Positions 14,501 through 29,200 of a stretch of 64,000 nt of DNA are shown here, in pieces. Made by a program: the position numbers and the translations under genes. The stretch is from positions 14,860,131-14,924,130 of the forward strand of contig CM040742.1 of the NCBI GenBank assembly GCA_022829145.1, given 5' to 3'. This DNA comes from Albula goreensis (lineage: Eukaryota; Chordata; Actinopteri; Albuliformes; Albulidae). Position 1 is the stretch's first letter; every line of letters begins with the position of its first letter. Under the pieces are notes generated by a model. It did not search any database. It saw only the letters and a program-made list of their open reading frames with translations, and had not been told where the DNA came from.

Positions 14501-16104
14501 CGAGTGCTACCGTCCCCCGAGGAGTGGCATAATCCCAAGTCACATGATACCATAAGGCATCATTGTTGGGGGGACCTCATCCACATAACAAAACTTTTTT
14601 TCTCTATTTATCAAAGACACTATGGGCAGAAGTTCCTCAGCTGCTCCCACAGTCACTCTTTAAACTGCAAAGGCTACATGCTGTGCTTCAGAGATCTGTG
14701 ATGTTGTTGAGGCGAAAGAGGAAGATGCAGCATAGCACTTAATGAGGGAAGACACTATCAGTTGTAATACTGTGGCTAAAGCCGTCAGCGGGGTGCGATG
14801 GCTGTTCGGACAGGCCTCTGCGTGCCCTTGAGGAATGAATCCTACGCTTCTGTCGGAAGGTTCTGGAAGCACTCAGCTGCGTAAATGGACACTGCTTTCA
14901 TTGTTAGATACTGCCAAAGCGTCACTTGTAATGGTGTCTACTCAAGAAATAAACTTTTATTTCTGACAAGCTCCCTGTCTTATGTTACTCTTGCCCATTC
15001 AGTTTGGCAAAGGGCATGCTGAAACGCGAGCAGCTGAGAATAGGCAGTGAGGTGGAATAGCAGTACAGGGGCAAGGCCTGTATAACAGAAGAGATTTATT
15101 TTCCAGGCTGTGATTGCAAATATAAAACCGGAATTTTATAAATATTGAACTATATGTATAATTAATATGTAAAGAGATGAAATCATAGAATGAACTGGAG
15201 GGTGTATTTATTTACTTGCTTATAAGAATCAGTGTTGTCATGCTTGTCATTTTTTTTTGCGGAATTCTTGTTAGTTTTTTAAAATGTAAAACAACTGACA
15301 AACCAATGGTTTGATTGGAAAATTGCAGAGGGAGGACCAAGAGATTTTGGGGGTCCCAGGAGACACAAATGATGTACAGTTCATCATCGTTTGGCGAGCA
15401 TTAAAAGAGACAAAAGAAGATCGTCAGGCCACAAAAATACACAGGTTTATGTCCCAGCTATATTTTAAAATGTGCTTTGATTGAGTCTAATTACATTCTT
15501 ACCAGGATCTATATCACCTGGTGGGCAGCCAGGCAGTTATTTGAAATCTTTGCACTAAATAGCATTGTTGGATGTGGCTCTGTGCGAATACGAAAATGCA
15601 ATCAAAGAGGTTTGTTTAATGTGCTGTTGCTAATAGTGGTCCTGCAGTGCCTAACAATTAATCAGAAGCAGCTGAAAGAGAACAGAAGAGTCGGAGCATG
15701 TCAAGGAGCCAATGCCTTGTTCGAGTGTGTGACTTAATGGTTAACAGTCAATGTGATATCCATTTTCAAACCACTGCTGCAGATAACTCAATACATTATT
15801 TAGAGTCTGAAATTACAGTAAGTGAGATAAAAATACATTTTTTAATTTGTAGCCAATAGAAAGATTAAATTATTCATGCCACTATAAGGTGCTGATTTGA
15901 AGTTCAGAGGTTGTAAAATAAGTAAATTGCAAAGGCTACAGAATGCTCTGGCACGAAATAAGCACCGTTCTGCAAAATTAGGCAAATATTACACTATTTT
16001 TTATTTATTAATTATTATAGAGGAATGATTCCAAACTCAGTTGTCTGAATAACAAATGAATTTCATTCTATTTTCTTTGAAACTTCAATTCTATTTGGTA
16101 TTGT

Positions 16105-16320
16105 CATGCTGGGAACCAATTCCAGTACTTGTCACCAGAGGGCGCCCAACAACAACTATCCTCTGCACTCTTAAACCAAGCTCACCTGATTCCCATCACC
16201 TCCCTACTTACATACCTGTGTTTACCTGATGTCTGTGCTTAGTCATGCCTAACCTTGTTTGGGAACTAGCCACTCACCATTTATATAAGTTATATGTATA
16301 ACTTGTTGCTTGTATTTTTT
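16105..16320. repeat. Unclassified dispersed-repeat-like segment
   Basis: A locally GC-richer block with a 'cagagggcgcc' motif followed by a run of short CA/CT-rich phrases ('cacctgattcccatcacc'). The texture resembles terminal parts of fish LTR elements or their derivatives. No coding part, paired end repeat or target-site duplication was seen, so if it is an element it is a broken fragment. Family and age cannot be set from sequence alone. Confidence 0.2.
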
Positions 16321-19300
16321 GTAAGTTCACTTCCATACTCACAGGTCTGACAGCACCCACCAATCAGCTGATATGAAACCAAGATCAGTGTTCTTTAGCA
16401 GTTAACAGAAAACAAACTATTCTGTATGGATAAAATCCAGAACACACAGTGTACCACCAAAACCAAAGCTCAGAAACTGGGTCAGGAGAAAACCTCTTTT
16501 CTGCCTGCCAAGGATTTTTAAGATCTCACATCCATAGTGTGTAAAACTCTGTACCGTTTGAAGCAGTTATTCATCCATGCAGTCATTTCTGAAATCTTGT
16601 CACAAAGGAAATCAAAGGAGCCAGGTTCTGAAACTAAACATTAAATGCAACGAGACAAAACGGAGAGAAACAAACTCTGGGTTCTGTCATAAAAAATACA
16701 AAGAAAGATTGGCTTACAAAGGGGTGTGATGTACAGTATAAATCAAAAGACTCAAAAAATTGAGTTTGGTAAGATCAGGAAAGAGAGCTCACAAACAGAC
16801 CTCCCATAGGAAATCACAAGCCAACCATCAGAGCAGCAGTAATTGCTCTATAAGAGTGGCAAGCAGCTGGTGAATTCATACTGCCAACAGACTCCTTGTA
16901 AATTCATCAGCACATGTGTATACTTAAACAACATACTCAAAATGAAACAGGTGAGTGTGCAATTATTTATTTCAAATTGGCTTATGTAATATCTCAGCCG
17001 TGGGTAATTATTTTCAAAGGATATCATTGAAGCTAAGCTTCCTCACAACATGACCTCAGGGGACAACATCAACAGGGCTGGAAGATTCTGGAAATGCAGG
17101 TGAATGCTGAAAGACAAGAGCACAACGTTAAGTTTGCAAAACACTACTGTCTGACAACAGGTCACCTCTTTTCCTCCAGGTACATTTCTAAAAAACATTT
17201 CTTTATACTACTTTCACTTGGGTTTTAGTGAGTGTGTTTTTTTTCTGTGGAGCTGCTTCTTGTGGAAATCAGATCATGATATTTCTTTTTTTGCCCTTGA
17301 TTTGTAATTCTTACTTGTATTAGCAGGCCCAGACATTCTCCATAAATTTGGGAGAGGAAAAAAGCACATGCGGCATGCTGAGGGCTCCAGTACACTTCAG
17401 GGGAACACAATTTGCCGGAGGAAGAAGAACACAATCTAAATGTGAGCCAGTTCATTTGGGGGTGGTCAGTGTGTTATTGTTGCAAGGATCTGCATGCAAA
17501 ATGTAATCCTTTTTTCTTCAGCAAAAGTACAGTGGCAGACTGAACACCCAGTGTCTGAAGGGAAAGGCCAAATGAAAAAGTGGGTGGGTGACTGGTGGTT
17601 GTTGTTTCTAAGCAGTTTGTTAATTATAAATACTGAAGCATGAAAAAGTTTTACTTCCGTGCAACAGCTCGCTACTGGAACTTTCCATTTTACACCAGCA
17701 AATGAACATATCTGATGAAAAGATAGCTGAGGCCATTCAGAGGTTGTAGCTAGTGAGCGACTGGTGGCTGGGTAGTGAAATTTGTTATATGCTCAATCTC
17801 TTTCACAGTTTGTTTAGTTAACAGCTATAAAACTCGCCATATTTTCTTGAAAAGGTATCTATATTCATATGTCTCCCTCCTCCTGCTTTAGACACAAATT
17901 TGAGTACACTGAAAAAAAAGTATATGACTGGGGTTAGTAAATGTTTGCTGCAAATCAGAAGAAAGGTGTGTTGAAGTTTACTGAGGCCTTCAATGTACAT
18001 GCTCTCAGCTACTGGCAGCAGACATCAGACATTCAGCTGGCCCAAAACTGTTGTTCTTGTGTAATGAGATTACATTACACTTATTTAGGTGAAATATCAG
18101 AGCCTCTATGCTACAGGCTGCTCCATCTTGCATCCTATGGGCAGGTCTACAACTCTATGCATGGCTCTCAGCATCGGCATGGTCAGGATCTGATATCAGA
18201 CCTTGGGGCACATCCACACAGTGGAGCTCAGTGTCTTAGAAGGATAAGCCATCCACCAGCTTTTGACCTTTTCTTTTTTCTGTTCAATTTCCTGTTTCAT
18301 CAGTGTTAGTTCAGTGGTTGTTTTGCAGAGCTGTGTAAAGTGAAATTGATCTGATGATTTATTGACTACTCTTTAATTGACTGCAAATAGGAGATGACAA
18401 AAATTAGATAATTCCAGCAGACTGCTGAGGGAGAGTGCGGAACTTTTATACTTACCAGTGAGGTACTGGGCATCATATATCATTGTGTTCACGTTGTCGC
18501 AAGACTGCCCAACTCAAGACATATGCAAGTATAAATCATCCTCACTTTTGACAAGCAAGCGAGCAATCACAGATAACCTTTAAAATATTCTCAACATCCT
18601 GCACCACAACACTGACTCATTAGCATGTTCATGTCAACATTCTGTGTGCCAGTGTCAGGTTCAATCATACATCCTGTGATTGAGTGATTTCCCTACATCA
18701 TCATGTCAAGGTTATAGTTAGTCTGCCTGGGGACGCTTAGTCTGTTCCCTCTGGGGATGTCGGGGAGCATGTGATTCTAATACCATGCCTCCTCCTCATC
18801 TGTCACCCCCTTCCTGAGCTCCAGTCTTCCTGCACCACGTAAACCCGGGGGGATGGAAACCAATCCATAACCCTTGTACTCGAATGAGTCAACAATTAAA
18901 AATTTATATCAAGTGAGATCTGTGGCAAAAAGCAAGCCGGCAGTTGAAGGGCAGGGATTGAGGCTTGTGTTGTGAGAATTATCCAAACCCCAGCTGAAAG
19001 ATTGCCTCAGAGTTACGGCGACTCTGTCTCAGCTGAGCTGTGGCCATGTAGCTGTTGATTCGGGCCCTCTCCCAGGCATGCTCTTGGAGGATGGGCAAGG
19101 TGGAAAGCAGGCAGTTTGTGGAAATGCTCTAACATTAGTAGAGGATAGTTGTACTGTGAGTTTGTATAATAACTCCATTAGCGATAATCTCATTCTTTAT
19201 TATCTCCATCCTGCAAATGCAGTAGCTAGCAAAGCTAAGCACAGGCAAACTGAACAAAGCCCCATGAAGGGGAGCAATCTCTAGCTGCAGTGTCTTGGCA

Positions 19301-19370
19301 AATTGTCTCAAAATGCAAGGGATTTCTGATGTCACCGCTATGAACACTCATCTTCCCTTAATCCAGGACA

Positions 19371-19415
19371 AACACACACACACACACATACACACACATG
19401 CACGCACACACACAC
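19371..19415. repeat. (CA)n microsatellite
   Basis: An interrupted CA dinucleotide run with a few TA, TG and CG interruptions, about 0.8 kb upstream of rbm22. Confidence 0.9.
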
Positions 19416-20143
19416 TACAGCCACTTGCCTTGCAAACTGGCAAACTCAACGTCTTTGTTGTGTAGCCAGTCAGTAGATGAACAGGGAGCTTTATTCCCCC
19501 TGCTCATTAATCCCTAGCTTCAGAAATCTAATTCAGATTTCCTTGCTGTGCCATAAACAACTCTGTGGGGACCTCAGGTGTTGGTTGATAGGAAGTTTAA
19601 GTCTTGTTTATCTCTTGAAAGTTTGTGTATTCTCTTAAAAATACTTCCATTTTCACCACATTGCACTTTTGTCACTTCACTCCTCAGAAAGAAGTTTAAT
19701 TACCTCCAGAAGTTACTTCTTTATGTAAATTTAGCTTGCACATTTTGAAGTTGTTCTACAAGTATCTTGAATGTCATTATGACCTTTTGCTTCTTATCTC
19801 CTTTTTAATGCACTCATATAACAAAGAACACCAAAGAGTGTGGGGAAAAGTACTTCCTAGTTTTTCTCAAATCAATTTTATACAGAATATTACTGTAGAT
19901 TCTAAGTGGAGACAACTCTCAACATTCTTTTTTGCACACCTCCCCACCTCCACGTACACAAACACAAATAGCCTATATACGGTAGCTGATACATGTGACA
20001 GTCCAAAAATCCCTCACTCTACAGAACTGCATTGTGATCGACAACATGATTTGTAAGCGTGAGCACCCGCTGAAAACGCTTTCTCTCAGGAGAAGAGGCT
20101 CAACCAAAGCGATACACTTGTGTCCACTACGCAGATTTGCGTT

Positions 20144-20191
20144 GCATTCTGGGATACAAGCAGGTCTTCACAGCAGAGGTGCATGTTGGGA
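20144..20191 (+). promoter_or_regulatory. ZNF143/THAP11-like motifs upstream of rbm22
   Basis: GCATTCTGGGA at 20144-20154 matches the core of the Staf/ZNF143 (THAP11-associated) site found in many TATA-less housekeeping promoters. A weaker echo, GCATGTTGGGA, sits at 20181-20191. Both lie within about 61 bases of the rbm22 ATG, and no TATA box is evident. The motif match is seen; its use as a promoter element is inferred. Confidence 0.35.
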
Positions 20192-20204
20192 GTGTTAATT
20201 GAAA

Positions 20205-23200
20205 ATGGCGACATCTTTGGGAGCGAACACGTACAACAGGCAGAACTGGGAAGACGCGGTACGTTTGAAATGATGCTAAATATAGTTATTTTATCTTGAA
20301 TAACCAATAAACACTGTGTATGTCGGGTTATTAACTAATGGACGCATAACACTGAGTTACAAGGTTTTTACCTGATAGCCTCTGAGCTAGAATCGATAAT
20401 GAGGCGAGCAATTTTTGTTTTGCATGCTAGGTAGCTATGCTAGCTAGCTTGAAAGAAAACTGAATCTCTCACTTTGGACAATTAGCGTCAGATAGCTAAT
20501 ATTAAGCGATTTCCTTGTTATAGATGAAACCACGTCTGTTTAGCCCTTGTTCGTGTGTAAAGTTAAGTGTCACCTAATCTAATTTGTTAAAACTAGAGCT
20601 ACCTGTTTACTGAGCTAGCTGGTTAACAGGCAACACAATCACATGCAAATGTGAAATTTGTAGTTCACTTAGTCTACTATCTGCTGTTAACCACCGGTAG
20701 GAAATTATCATCAGATGTTGTCATACATCGCCTCATTCAATACCAAGGTAAAGAGTGAAGGTAACGTGTCTGGCTTACAGACTCTCTTCCTTAAAGTGCT
20801 AACCTTAGCCTGGTAGCTAATTCGTTAGGGTTTTTTTTTTTTTTTTTAAAGCTAGCTTGTATAGGGAAGAATATCAGAAGTCGACCAACTCAAAACGCAC
20901 AATATTAAGTTGCTAAGATAGCTGGGGAACGAGTGAAAAGTTAATGAAATTTCTAACTAATCGTAGAAATTTGAATTTAATGGCTGTCACTGGAGCTTAG
21001 ACATGTTATCATGAAATAGAGGGACAACTCATTTTGGAACAGCAGGCATGTTTTGTGTTGTATGCAGGACACAAATAATGCATTTTGCATGTCAAAGACA
21101 TGGAATGGGATGGTGAACATAGATTTGAAAAGTGGTCCTGTTTTCCTTGTGGTATGGATGCCAAACATATATTGTGGGTCAAGGTGACTGGATAGAGGAT
21201 GTTGGGCCTCCGTCAACTTTCTGGCACTCAGCAATGCCTGGCCTCTGCCAAGCTCTCTGTCTGGTTTTGGTAGCAGGCGCTGTGCTGCCAAGGGTCTCTG
21301 TTTATAGCTTTAGCTTTAGTTTTAGTTTGTCCTGCTCAAGTTGAGTAAAGGGCATTGCCACTGTTTGGCAATTAAAATAAATGCATTGTGAAAACAAAAA
21401 GGTTTTTGTATTGAAATGCAATGCGTTTTCATTGTTGTAGATAAATCCATATATTGCTGTAGATTGATATTGTAGCTCTAAGCAAAGCTGTAAAACTAAT
21501 CATTTGATCTTGGAGCTCAGGACTGTTCATATATCCACACATGAATGTATTACCTTGATGGCTGGGGTGTTGGAGATGGTGATCAAATGTTGCAATCTGC
21601 TCTCTCCCTTGCTAGGATTTTCCCATCCTCTGTCAAACATGTCTTGGGGAAAACCCTTACATCCGCATGGTAAGTTAGTGTTTGCTGACACAAATGCTGT
21701 ATGAAAAATTGGATTGTCTCATGGATTGTACAAGTCACATCTGTACCTGCTTCCTCCTTTCTCGCTCTCTGGACATTAGCGTTGTGTGGGTCCAAAAAGT
21801 GACTGTTATTGTAGCATTTATTTGAAAAGGAAATCCCACCAAGATTAAAAGTCTCTTTTCGCTGGGAGACCTGGTCAGGTGGGCTGGTTTAAAGCATGTT
21901 TAAAAGTGTGTTACATCTCAGAGACATGATGGAAGTGACAGTTGCTGGCAGGAAAAAAACAAGCACAAGAAACAGATAATTATACTGTCAGAAACTAAAA
22001 GCAGGAACATATGCCTCTTAGCAGGCTTTGATGTTTGGACTCAGAAGTTGTTTGGAGATAAAATGATTAAGCTGTAATTTGAGTCGGCGATCACTTTAGG
22101 GCCAGGGAATAAAGCGGTCAAAGGCCCTTTCTGTAAAAAACCCGCCTGCATCTGAAAACTTTAAATAGAATGTAAGATTGTGATCTGAGTCTATAAACAC
22201 TGTTTACAGACAACTGAAGTGTGTATAAAGCAAATGAATCTACCAATGAAATCTTTGTAGATGAAGTCATACCAATGTGTTAACCTCCATGTTACTGAAA
22301 TCCAACCTCTGAAGCTTGGTTAAATTCAGGTTGGGGGGTGGGGTCGAAGAGGAGAGTAAACAAAAAAAGCTAGGGACAATAAATGTACCTTCTTTGGGTT
22401 GCTTTTTAGATGATACAATCACCACTTATTACTTCTTAATGCATATTTTGTTTCTGTTTTGGTAGACCAAAGAGAAGTATGGAAAGGAATGCAAGGTAAG
22501 GAAACAGTTTTGAAAGTTAAGCATGATTTTATTTGGGATGAATTATTTTTGTGCAGTAAATCACACTGGCATTCGATGATTCTCAAATGATTCTCGTCGA
22601 ATCCTGTACCCTGGTAAGAAATGTGTGATAATGTGAGGAAGCTCCATAGCTAAGGCATGAATTATAAAATAGCAGATGGATCAGCTGTTTGTTGAGGCTG
22701 CTGTGATCCATGGCAGATCTGTGCGAGGCCCTTCACGGTGTTCCGCTGGTGTCCGGGGGTGCGCATGCGCTTTAAGAAGACAGAGGTTTGCCAGACATGC
22801 AGCAAGATGAAGAATGTCTGCCAGACATGCCTGCTAGACCTGGAATATGGTGGGTGTCTGTCTTCCCCCTTTCCGCTCTCTCATTTCTCACTCTATCAAT
22901 CACCTCTCTCTTCTGGCTTGTCTTTAAAGTCTGGCATACCCTGTAGGTTTTTGATGCTAAAACGGTGCACTTCCACCAAGTGGGAGGGAAATGCCTGTCA
23001 TTTCCCTCATTCAATCAAATGGTATGATTCAGCATGGAAGTTAGAAGAAAGGAATATCTATTCCCTTGTAACAAATTTGGGAATGTAAGGTGCTCCTTGT
23101 GTCACCACTCTGCCATCCAGATTCACCAATGAACCTGTTTGCCAGCCAGAGGGTATTCTGCACTTTGCATTCCCCACAGTACTGCAGGGGAAAAAAAAGT

Positions 23201-26200
23201 ACTGGAAAGACCCATCACTCATATGAGAAATCTGGCTATTGTTGGGATCAACTTTGACATAGGTTGTGGGAACACTGATGCATGAAGTGAGAGAGGCTGT
23301 AAATGGCTCTGAGATAAGAGCGACGCCCCCCCGCAACCCACAGGTCAAATGTGTGTATAAAAATACAATGCATACATTTGTCCTTGGTTAAATGACATTG
23401 AACCAACCTTCCTTTGACATGCCAGCTGTAAATAGGCAGCCAGTTGTTAGGTTTGGCCAGTGGTACACACGCTCATTTTTTTCCTTTTTTGTTTTGGCAT
23501 ACTGTCAAGTTTGTATGTTTTGTTTTTGTATATGTGTACTAATTCGAATGTCTACCTCCTCCCCCCCTCCCCAAAGGCTTGCCCATCCAGGTTCGAGACA
23601 CCGGCCTCTCCATCAAAGATGACATGCCAAAATCGGACGTGAACAAGGAGTACTACACTCAAAACATGGAGAGAGAGGTAGCGATTTCAACCCCCCACTG
23701 CCGCAGCTGGCTCTGGGACAGTCTGCACAGGGAAGCTCTTTACCCAGCTGGAGCTAAGGACCAGCCTCATCACCGCACCAAGCTTAGACTCTCGAGAGGA
23801 CACTAAGGCTGTTAGATTTAACTTCAGATCTTTCTGTGTTGGACTTTGTGTGAACGCTTTTATTTTTTAATTGTGTTCAGATGATAATTTGAATATTGGA
23901 TTGTTTGTTTTCGCCTCATCCTGTTGTTTTCTACTTAAAAGTTTTCAGAAAGCAAGAGTTGTTTCAGAGCCGCAAGAAATATTGGTAAATAACATAAAGT
24001 TGGTAAATAACACGGTGCTCTCACATATAGCTGACCTGCCCTCTTCTAGTCAAATGTGGCCAGTGCCCAGGCTCTTTCACTTAAATACAGCTCCAAGTTC
24101 AGGCAATCAAATCATAATGCAGCACATTGTCAGTATGGCCAAGAGCAACCTTAAATGAGGAGCCTTTCCTGAGGCTTTTTGAAGTCATTGCCATTGGGAA
24201 TCTCATCTATTAATGGAGAAATGAAAGGCAAAGCTATATACAAACCATGCTGAACAAAGTCTGCATACCCCAGTCAGATTGATGGCACATGTTGCTACAT
24301 ATCACTTACTCAACTATAGATGACAAATAATGCACACATGAAGAGTACATATGTGTGACCAAAATGCATCTTATTAGTGAGTTATCTATTTCATTCTCAT
24401 TGTTTATCAGAGGCAACGGCCTTTTGCCCTCTCATGGATGTAGCATTCTAAGAGTGAAAGCATATTAGACATCCCGTCTATCAATATTTACTGAGAGGTA
24501 TTAATCAGTGTTTGAATTTAATACAGTTTTTTGTATTTCAAATTTATGACACTGTTGAGTCATTGTTGTCAGCACTAGAGACACCCAATGATTTTTTTTT
24601 TTCATGCCTGTGTTTGGCACATGTTTAACCCCCCCACCTCAGTTTGACCCAGACCTTGCATTTTGGAGAGCTCAGAGTTTACACAGCACCTGTCAGTAGC
24701 ACGACAGCTGCATAGAGTCAGCTAAAAATACCCCCCACCCCCAGGTTGCCAGGTGGTGGTGGTGGTGGGGGGGTGTAAGGGCTTGGTGTGGGCACAGGCA
24801 TGAACGCTTTGCATTCATATGTACTCAGAACTAATATCAGTGCAATATACTGTTACACAGTGGCATAGTAGTGGTTTGTTCACCTTATTAATAGCTGTCG
24901 TTTTGTATTAGGAGTGATGATGGTGCCGTCGCTCACTCCACGGGTACACTAATCTCCAAGTGATTGTGCCTTTTAAAAATAATCTTGCAGCACCAGCTCG
25001 TGCCAAGGTAGCAGTCATGAAGATTTATACCATCTGTTTTTGGCAGTGCTATTTGTTGGCTTTAAAGTTGCCAGTGGCATCTTCTCAGAAATATGAATAT
25101 GAATGTTAGTTCATAGAGAACTGAACATGTGGTTAATTGACCAGAAGTCCTGTCCTACACCCCCTGCTTTATTACATTATTGTTGATGTTGATGGTTTTA
25201 TATTACTGTTATCTTTTTCTGTGATGTAATTCAGTTGCACTAACTGAATGTCACTCTGAGTGCAAGGTACAGGCTGTCTTTGATAATGTCATAAGATTGA
25301 AATGGAGGCAGTATAGGATTCTGGATAGGATGCTGGGCTGGGTGTTTGACACAGGTTCTCTCGATTCTGCCACAGATCCAGAACTCGGATGGGACACGGC
25401 AGGTTGGTCTTTTGGGCAAGGTGCCCGGCTCCAGCGACATGCTGCTGAAGCTGGCCCGAACCACACCCTACTACAAGAGGAACCGTCCCCACATCTGCTC
25501 CTTCTGGGTAAAGGGCGAGTGCAAGAGGGGCGAGGAGTGCCCGTACAGGTGAGCCTCGCTCCCGTTTCGCAAGTCTTGGTGACCAAGTCTCACAGTTCAA
25601 CAGCTGTGAAGGAATACTCATATTTTCCTAGGGCAGCAAGATATTTCCGATTTCTCCAGGCAAAGCCATCTATGAGTCTGTTACTTAAGACCTGAAACTG
25701 CCCTGTAACCCTCTTCAGTATCCCTGTTCCTAAACCACATGCAAAAATTGAATTGTGGACTGCATTAGTTATACTATGGTGTACATATAACAAATTGGCA
25801 GGTGTTTGAGCTCTGTTGGTAGTAAAGAGATTGTTTATCATAAAGGTAGATTAATGAAATATATTTTAGTCTCAATTGCTTACTCTGTACCAATAAATAG
25901 TTGAAGTAATTAAAGTTCTTTCATAAAATTTTGAAAAGAAAGCCGTCATCTCATTATCAGCTCGCCGTTTATGAACTTTCGAGAGCGCTGTGCAAAAGGT
26001 GTCCCTTAATGCCTTGCAGCATGTCTGGGGTCTGTAAACCTGACAATTACATAAGAAATGAGCACATGGCATGGTGCTAGCAATATTGTGTAGGGTTGTA
26101 GGCTATTTCACTAAGATGCAGTAGAATTTTTTCCATTTTTATTTTTAAAATCATAATATTGTTTGACCTGGCCTGCCCTGACCTGGTGTGTTTGATGAAG

Positions 26201-29200
26201 CAGCATACAAACAGTAAATGTCTTTGTGGTTCATTTGCAGTTAGTCACAGATGCCAGACCAGATGCAGGACTCTATTGCCAGATTTAATCCACTCCAGCT
26301 GTGCAGACTGGTGTAACTTTAATTAAACTGTATAAACTAGAGCGACGTTATGTGTTACTGCCAGGCAAAGCTGTGTGTTAAATGTAACCTTAATGTGAAC
26401 GTCTCACTGAGTTTGCAGGAGAAACCTGAGAGGATTTTATTGTGCGCACAAAAATGCACAAAGCACATAATTTCTAAACATGTACATTCTGTAAATAATT
26501 ATCACGAGGTAATTTTATCTTTTTAAAGACACAAATGTCTCTGAAATGCAACTATTTAACATTCCAAATTAGTCGTTTTTCAGTGTTATGGAGAAATCTC
26601 TTGTTTTGCAACTGCAAAGGTAATTGGCCTCTTTCATTTCTGTGTCCCCTGAAAAGTCAGGGTTTTTCATAAAGTTCTTGATAGACTACCACGCTTTTCT
26701 TTTATGTAGGTACAAACAAAGACTCTCATTAGTGTAGGGATATCCAATCCAAAGGTGTGCATGTGTGCGTCTCAAGGAAATGCATAACCCGGGTTAGGTA
26801 CATGGATTCCCTCATTCAGGTGTTTTTTCTTTAAAATGTTTAAAATGGATACAATGATATCAGTAGATGCCAAGGAGTAAAGTAAAGGGGATTAGTAACC
26901 AAATTAAGAGCCAGTTGCAGGGGTGTGTGGGATGGGGGTGGATCAAGCGTATAGGCCTCAGCTCTGGGAATTGAGTTTGACACCGTGGGATTGATGGCTC
27001 TCTCAGACAGAAGTGAGGCAGAGCCTCCACACGTGGCTGGTCCCTGCTAGGAAAATGTAATATTCTGAGCCATGCTCCAAAGGCATCATGGGGAATTAGA
27101 CAAGTTGATGAAGGCAGGATTAATCCTAAGAGGCAGTTATGCCCCTTTTGAGCATTTGCCTCAGTCAGTACATGACGGCTAAGGCTGTTTTGGACAAGAG
27201 CTTTCATTAAGCTGATAAGCAGGAAAACAGAGATGGGAATAGCATAATAAAATGGCAGGATAAATTTTCCCCATAAGTGGCTTCTTTTATTTACTTAAAT
27301 AAACAAAATAGATAAACATATTTAAATTTATGAAAATAATGCAGACAGTGATAATTTGTGTTCACAAGCACTTAAAGTGAAATTGTGAAATACCTAAAAT
27401 TTTATAGTAATTTTTTTTATTTTTATTGTCTTTGTGTGGAAATTTGTGCAGCTATGAATCTATATTAGGGATAGGCGGTATTACAGAATTCTATAATCAT
27501 GATCATTTCCAGGGCTATTCTTGATTCCAAAAATATCACCATGCATTTTCACCTTATTTGATGATTCTGAATTGTAATTACAGATTATAATAGTTACAGG
27601 ATAAAGAATCCACACAGTCTGATACACACCCATTTTCATGCAATACACTCTCATGGATACTTTAGAACTAATTTTGAAAGGATAATTTTCTAAATTTTGC
27701 TGTTTAACCTGATTTAATCCAGAGAACTGGGTTCCACAATATCACTGTACAAAAAGGACTGTGACACTGGGTCATTGTAAACAGCATCCCCATGTTATCA
27801 CAAGGATATATGTCATCACAAAGAGCCCTGTGATCCTGTAACACTTCTTTTGATTGCATTACCTGCAAAATCACACTAGATGGCAGTGTTGCAGAGAAAA
27901 TCTCAATCATTTGTCAAGGTTTTTTTGATGCTGTCTGACAGAGTGGTATGTTATGCTTTGCTTCTGTTTAGTTTGCAGTCTGTGAGTGTAGTTGATATCC
28001 GCTCTTCCCTGAAGGCCCTAATGACTCAGTATGGATAGGGAAAATCAGCTGAGTACTGTGTCTCTTACGCACACAGGCATGAGAAACCCACAGACCCGGA
28101 TGATCCCCTTGCAGACCAGAACATCAAAGACCGCTACTACGGCATAAACGACCCAGTAGCTGACAAGCTGCTGAAGCGGGCCTCCACCATGCCCCGCCTG
28201 GACCCGCCTGAGGACAAGTCCATCACCACGCTTTATGTGGGCGGACTGGGAGACTCCATCACAGAGTCTGATCTCAGGTAAGGACACAACAGCTGGGTAA
28301 GATAAGACCGAATACATTAAGTCTAGCACTGTAATACACTGGCTGCGGTGCTGAGCTGGTGGACTGCAGGGAGAAGTGAGGCAGCTGGAGCTGGCTGAAT
28401 GTGCTTTGGAGGGAGGGAGTGTGCTGCTCCAACTGGAAATTCCAAATAGAGAGAACTGCAAAATGTGCAAATATTGTCATTTAAAACAAGCAGATAAATT
28501 AATAATGAAAAGCAGGGATGTAATAGTAATTCTAGCGCACAGTAGCCTGAGTTGATCCAGTACTTGCTCACATCAGGTGAGTCAGTTGAATAGAATCCAT
28601 CGTTACAGTTTTAGAATTGTTAGCTCATTTGTTGATCATTGTTGGCTGTTTTTGTTGTTTATGGTCCTGAAGGGTGAATGTATGAGTTAATGCACTACAT
28701 TGCCGTGGAAAAGTCAGTGCTGTAGGGCTGCTGTTTTTATTCAAGCTTTTATGGATGATGTTATCCTCCCCTCACAGGAACCACTTCTACCAATTTGGGG
28801 AAATCCGCACCACCACCATTGTGCAGAGGCAGCAGTGCGCCTTCATCCAGTTCGCCACACGGCAGGCCGCTGAGCTGGCCGCCGAGAAGTCCTTCAACAA
28901 GCTGATCATCAGCGGCCGCCGGCTCACCGTCAAATGGGGAAGGTGAGACACCTGGTGCTTCCCACTCCTGAGGCTCACGCTGGTGGAGTGTGTATATCTG
29001 TGTGAGTGCTCAGTGTGCAACGGGCTTTATGATGACTGTACTGTTGACCTGCAGGTCCCAGGCCGCACGGGGGAAGGAGAGAGACCGGGAGGGAGTCAGT
29101 GACTCTGGACTGAAGCTGGACCCTGTGCCTGGCCTGCCAGGAGGTCAGTCTGGTCATCATCATGCCTGTGTTTAGGTTTGAGAACATTGAGAGAGCCAGA

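Larger units (their letters stand above)
11560..20140. other. Stretch with no supported gene, upstream of rbm22
   Basis: No coding exon recognised on either strand. It holds a CA microsatellite near 19.4 kb, an unclassified repeat-like block near 16.1-16.3 kb, and otherwise AT-rich unique-looking sequence. The last few hundred bases before 20.2 kb are presumably the rbm22 promoter. Confidence 0.5.

Noticed and set aside
27466-27560. 'agggataggcggtatt' start of a DNA transposon
   Set aside because: A single suggestive phrase without a second terminus.
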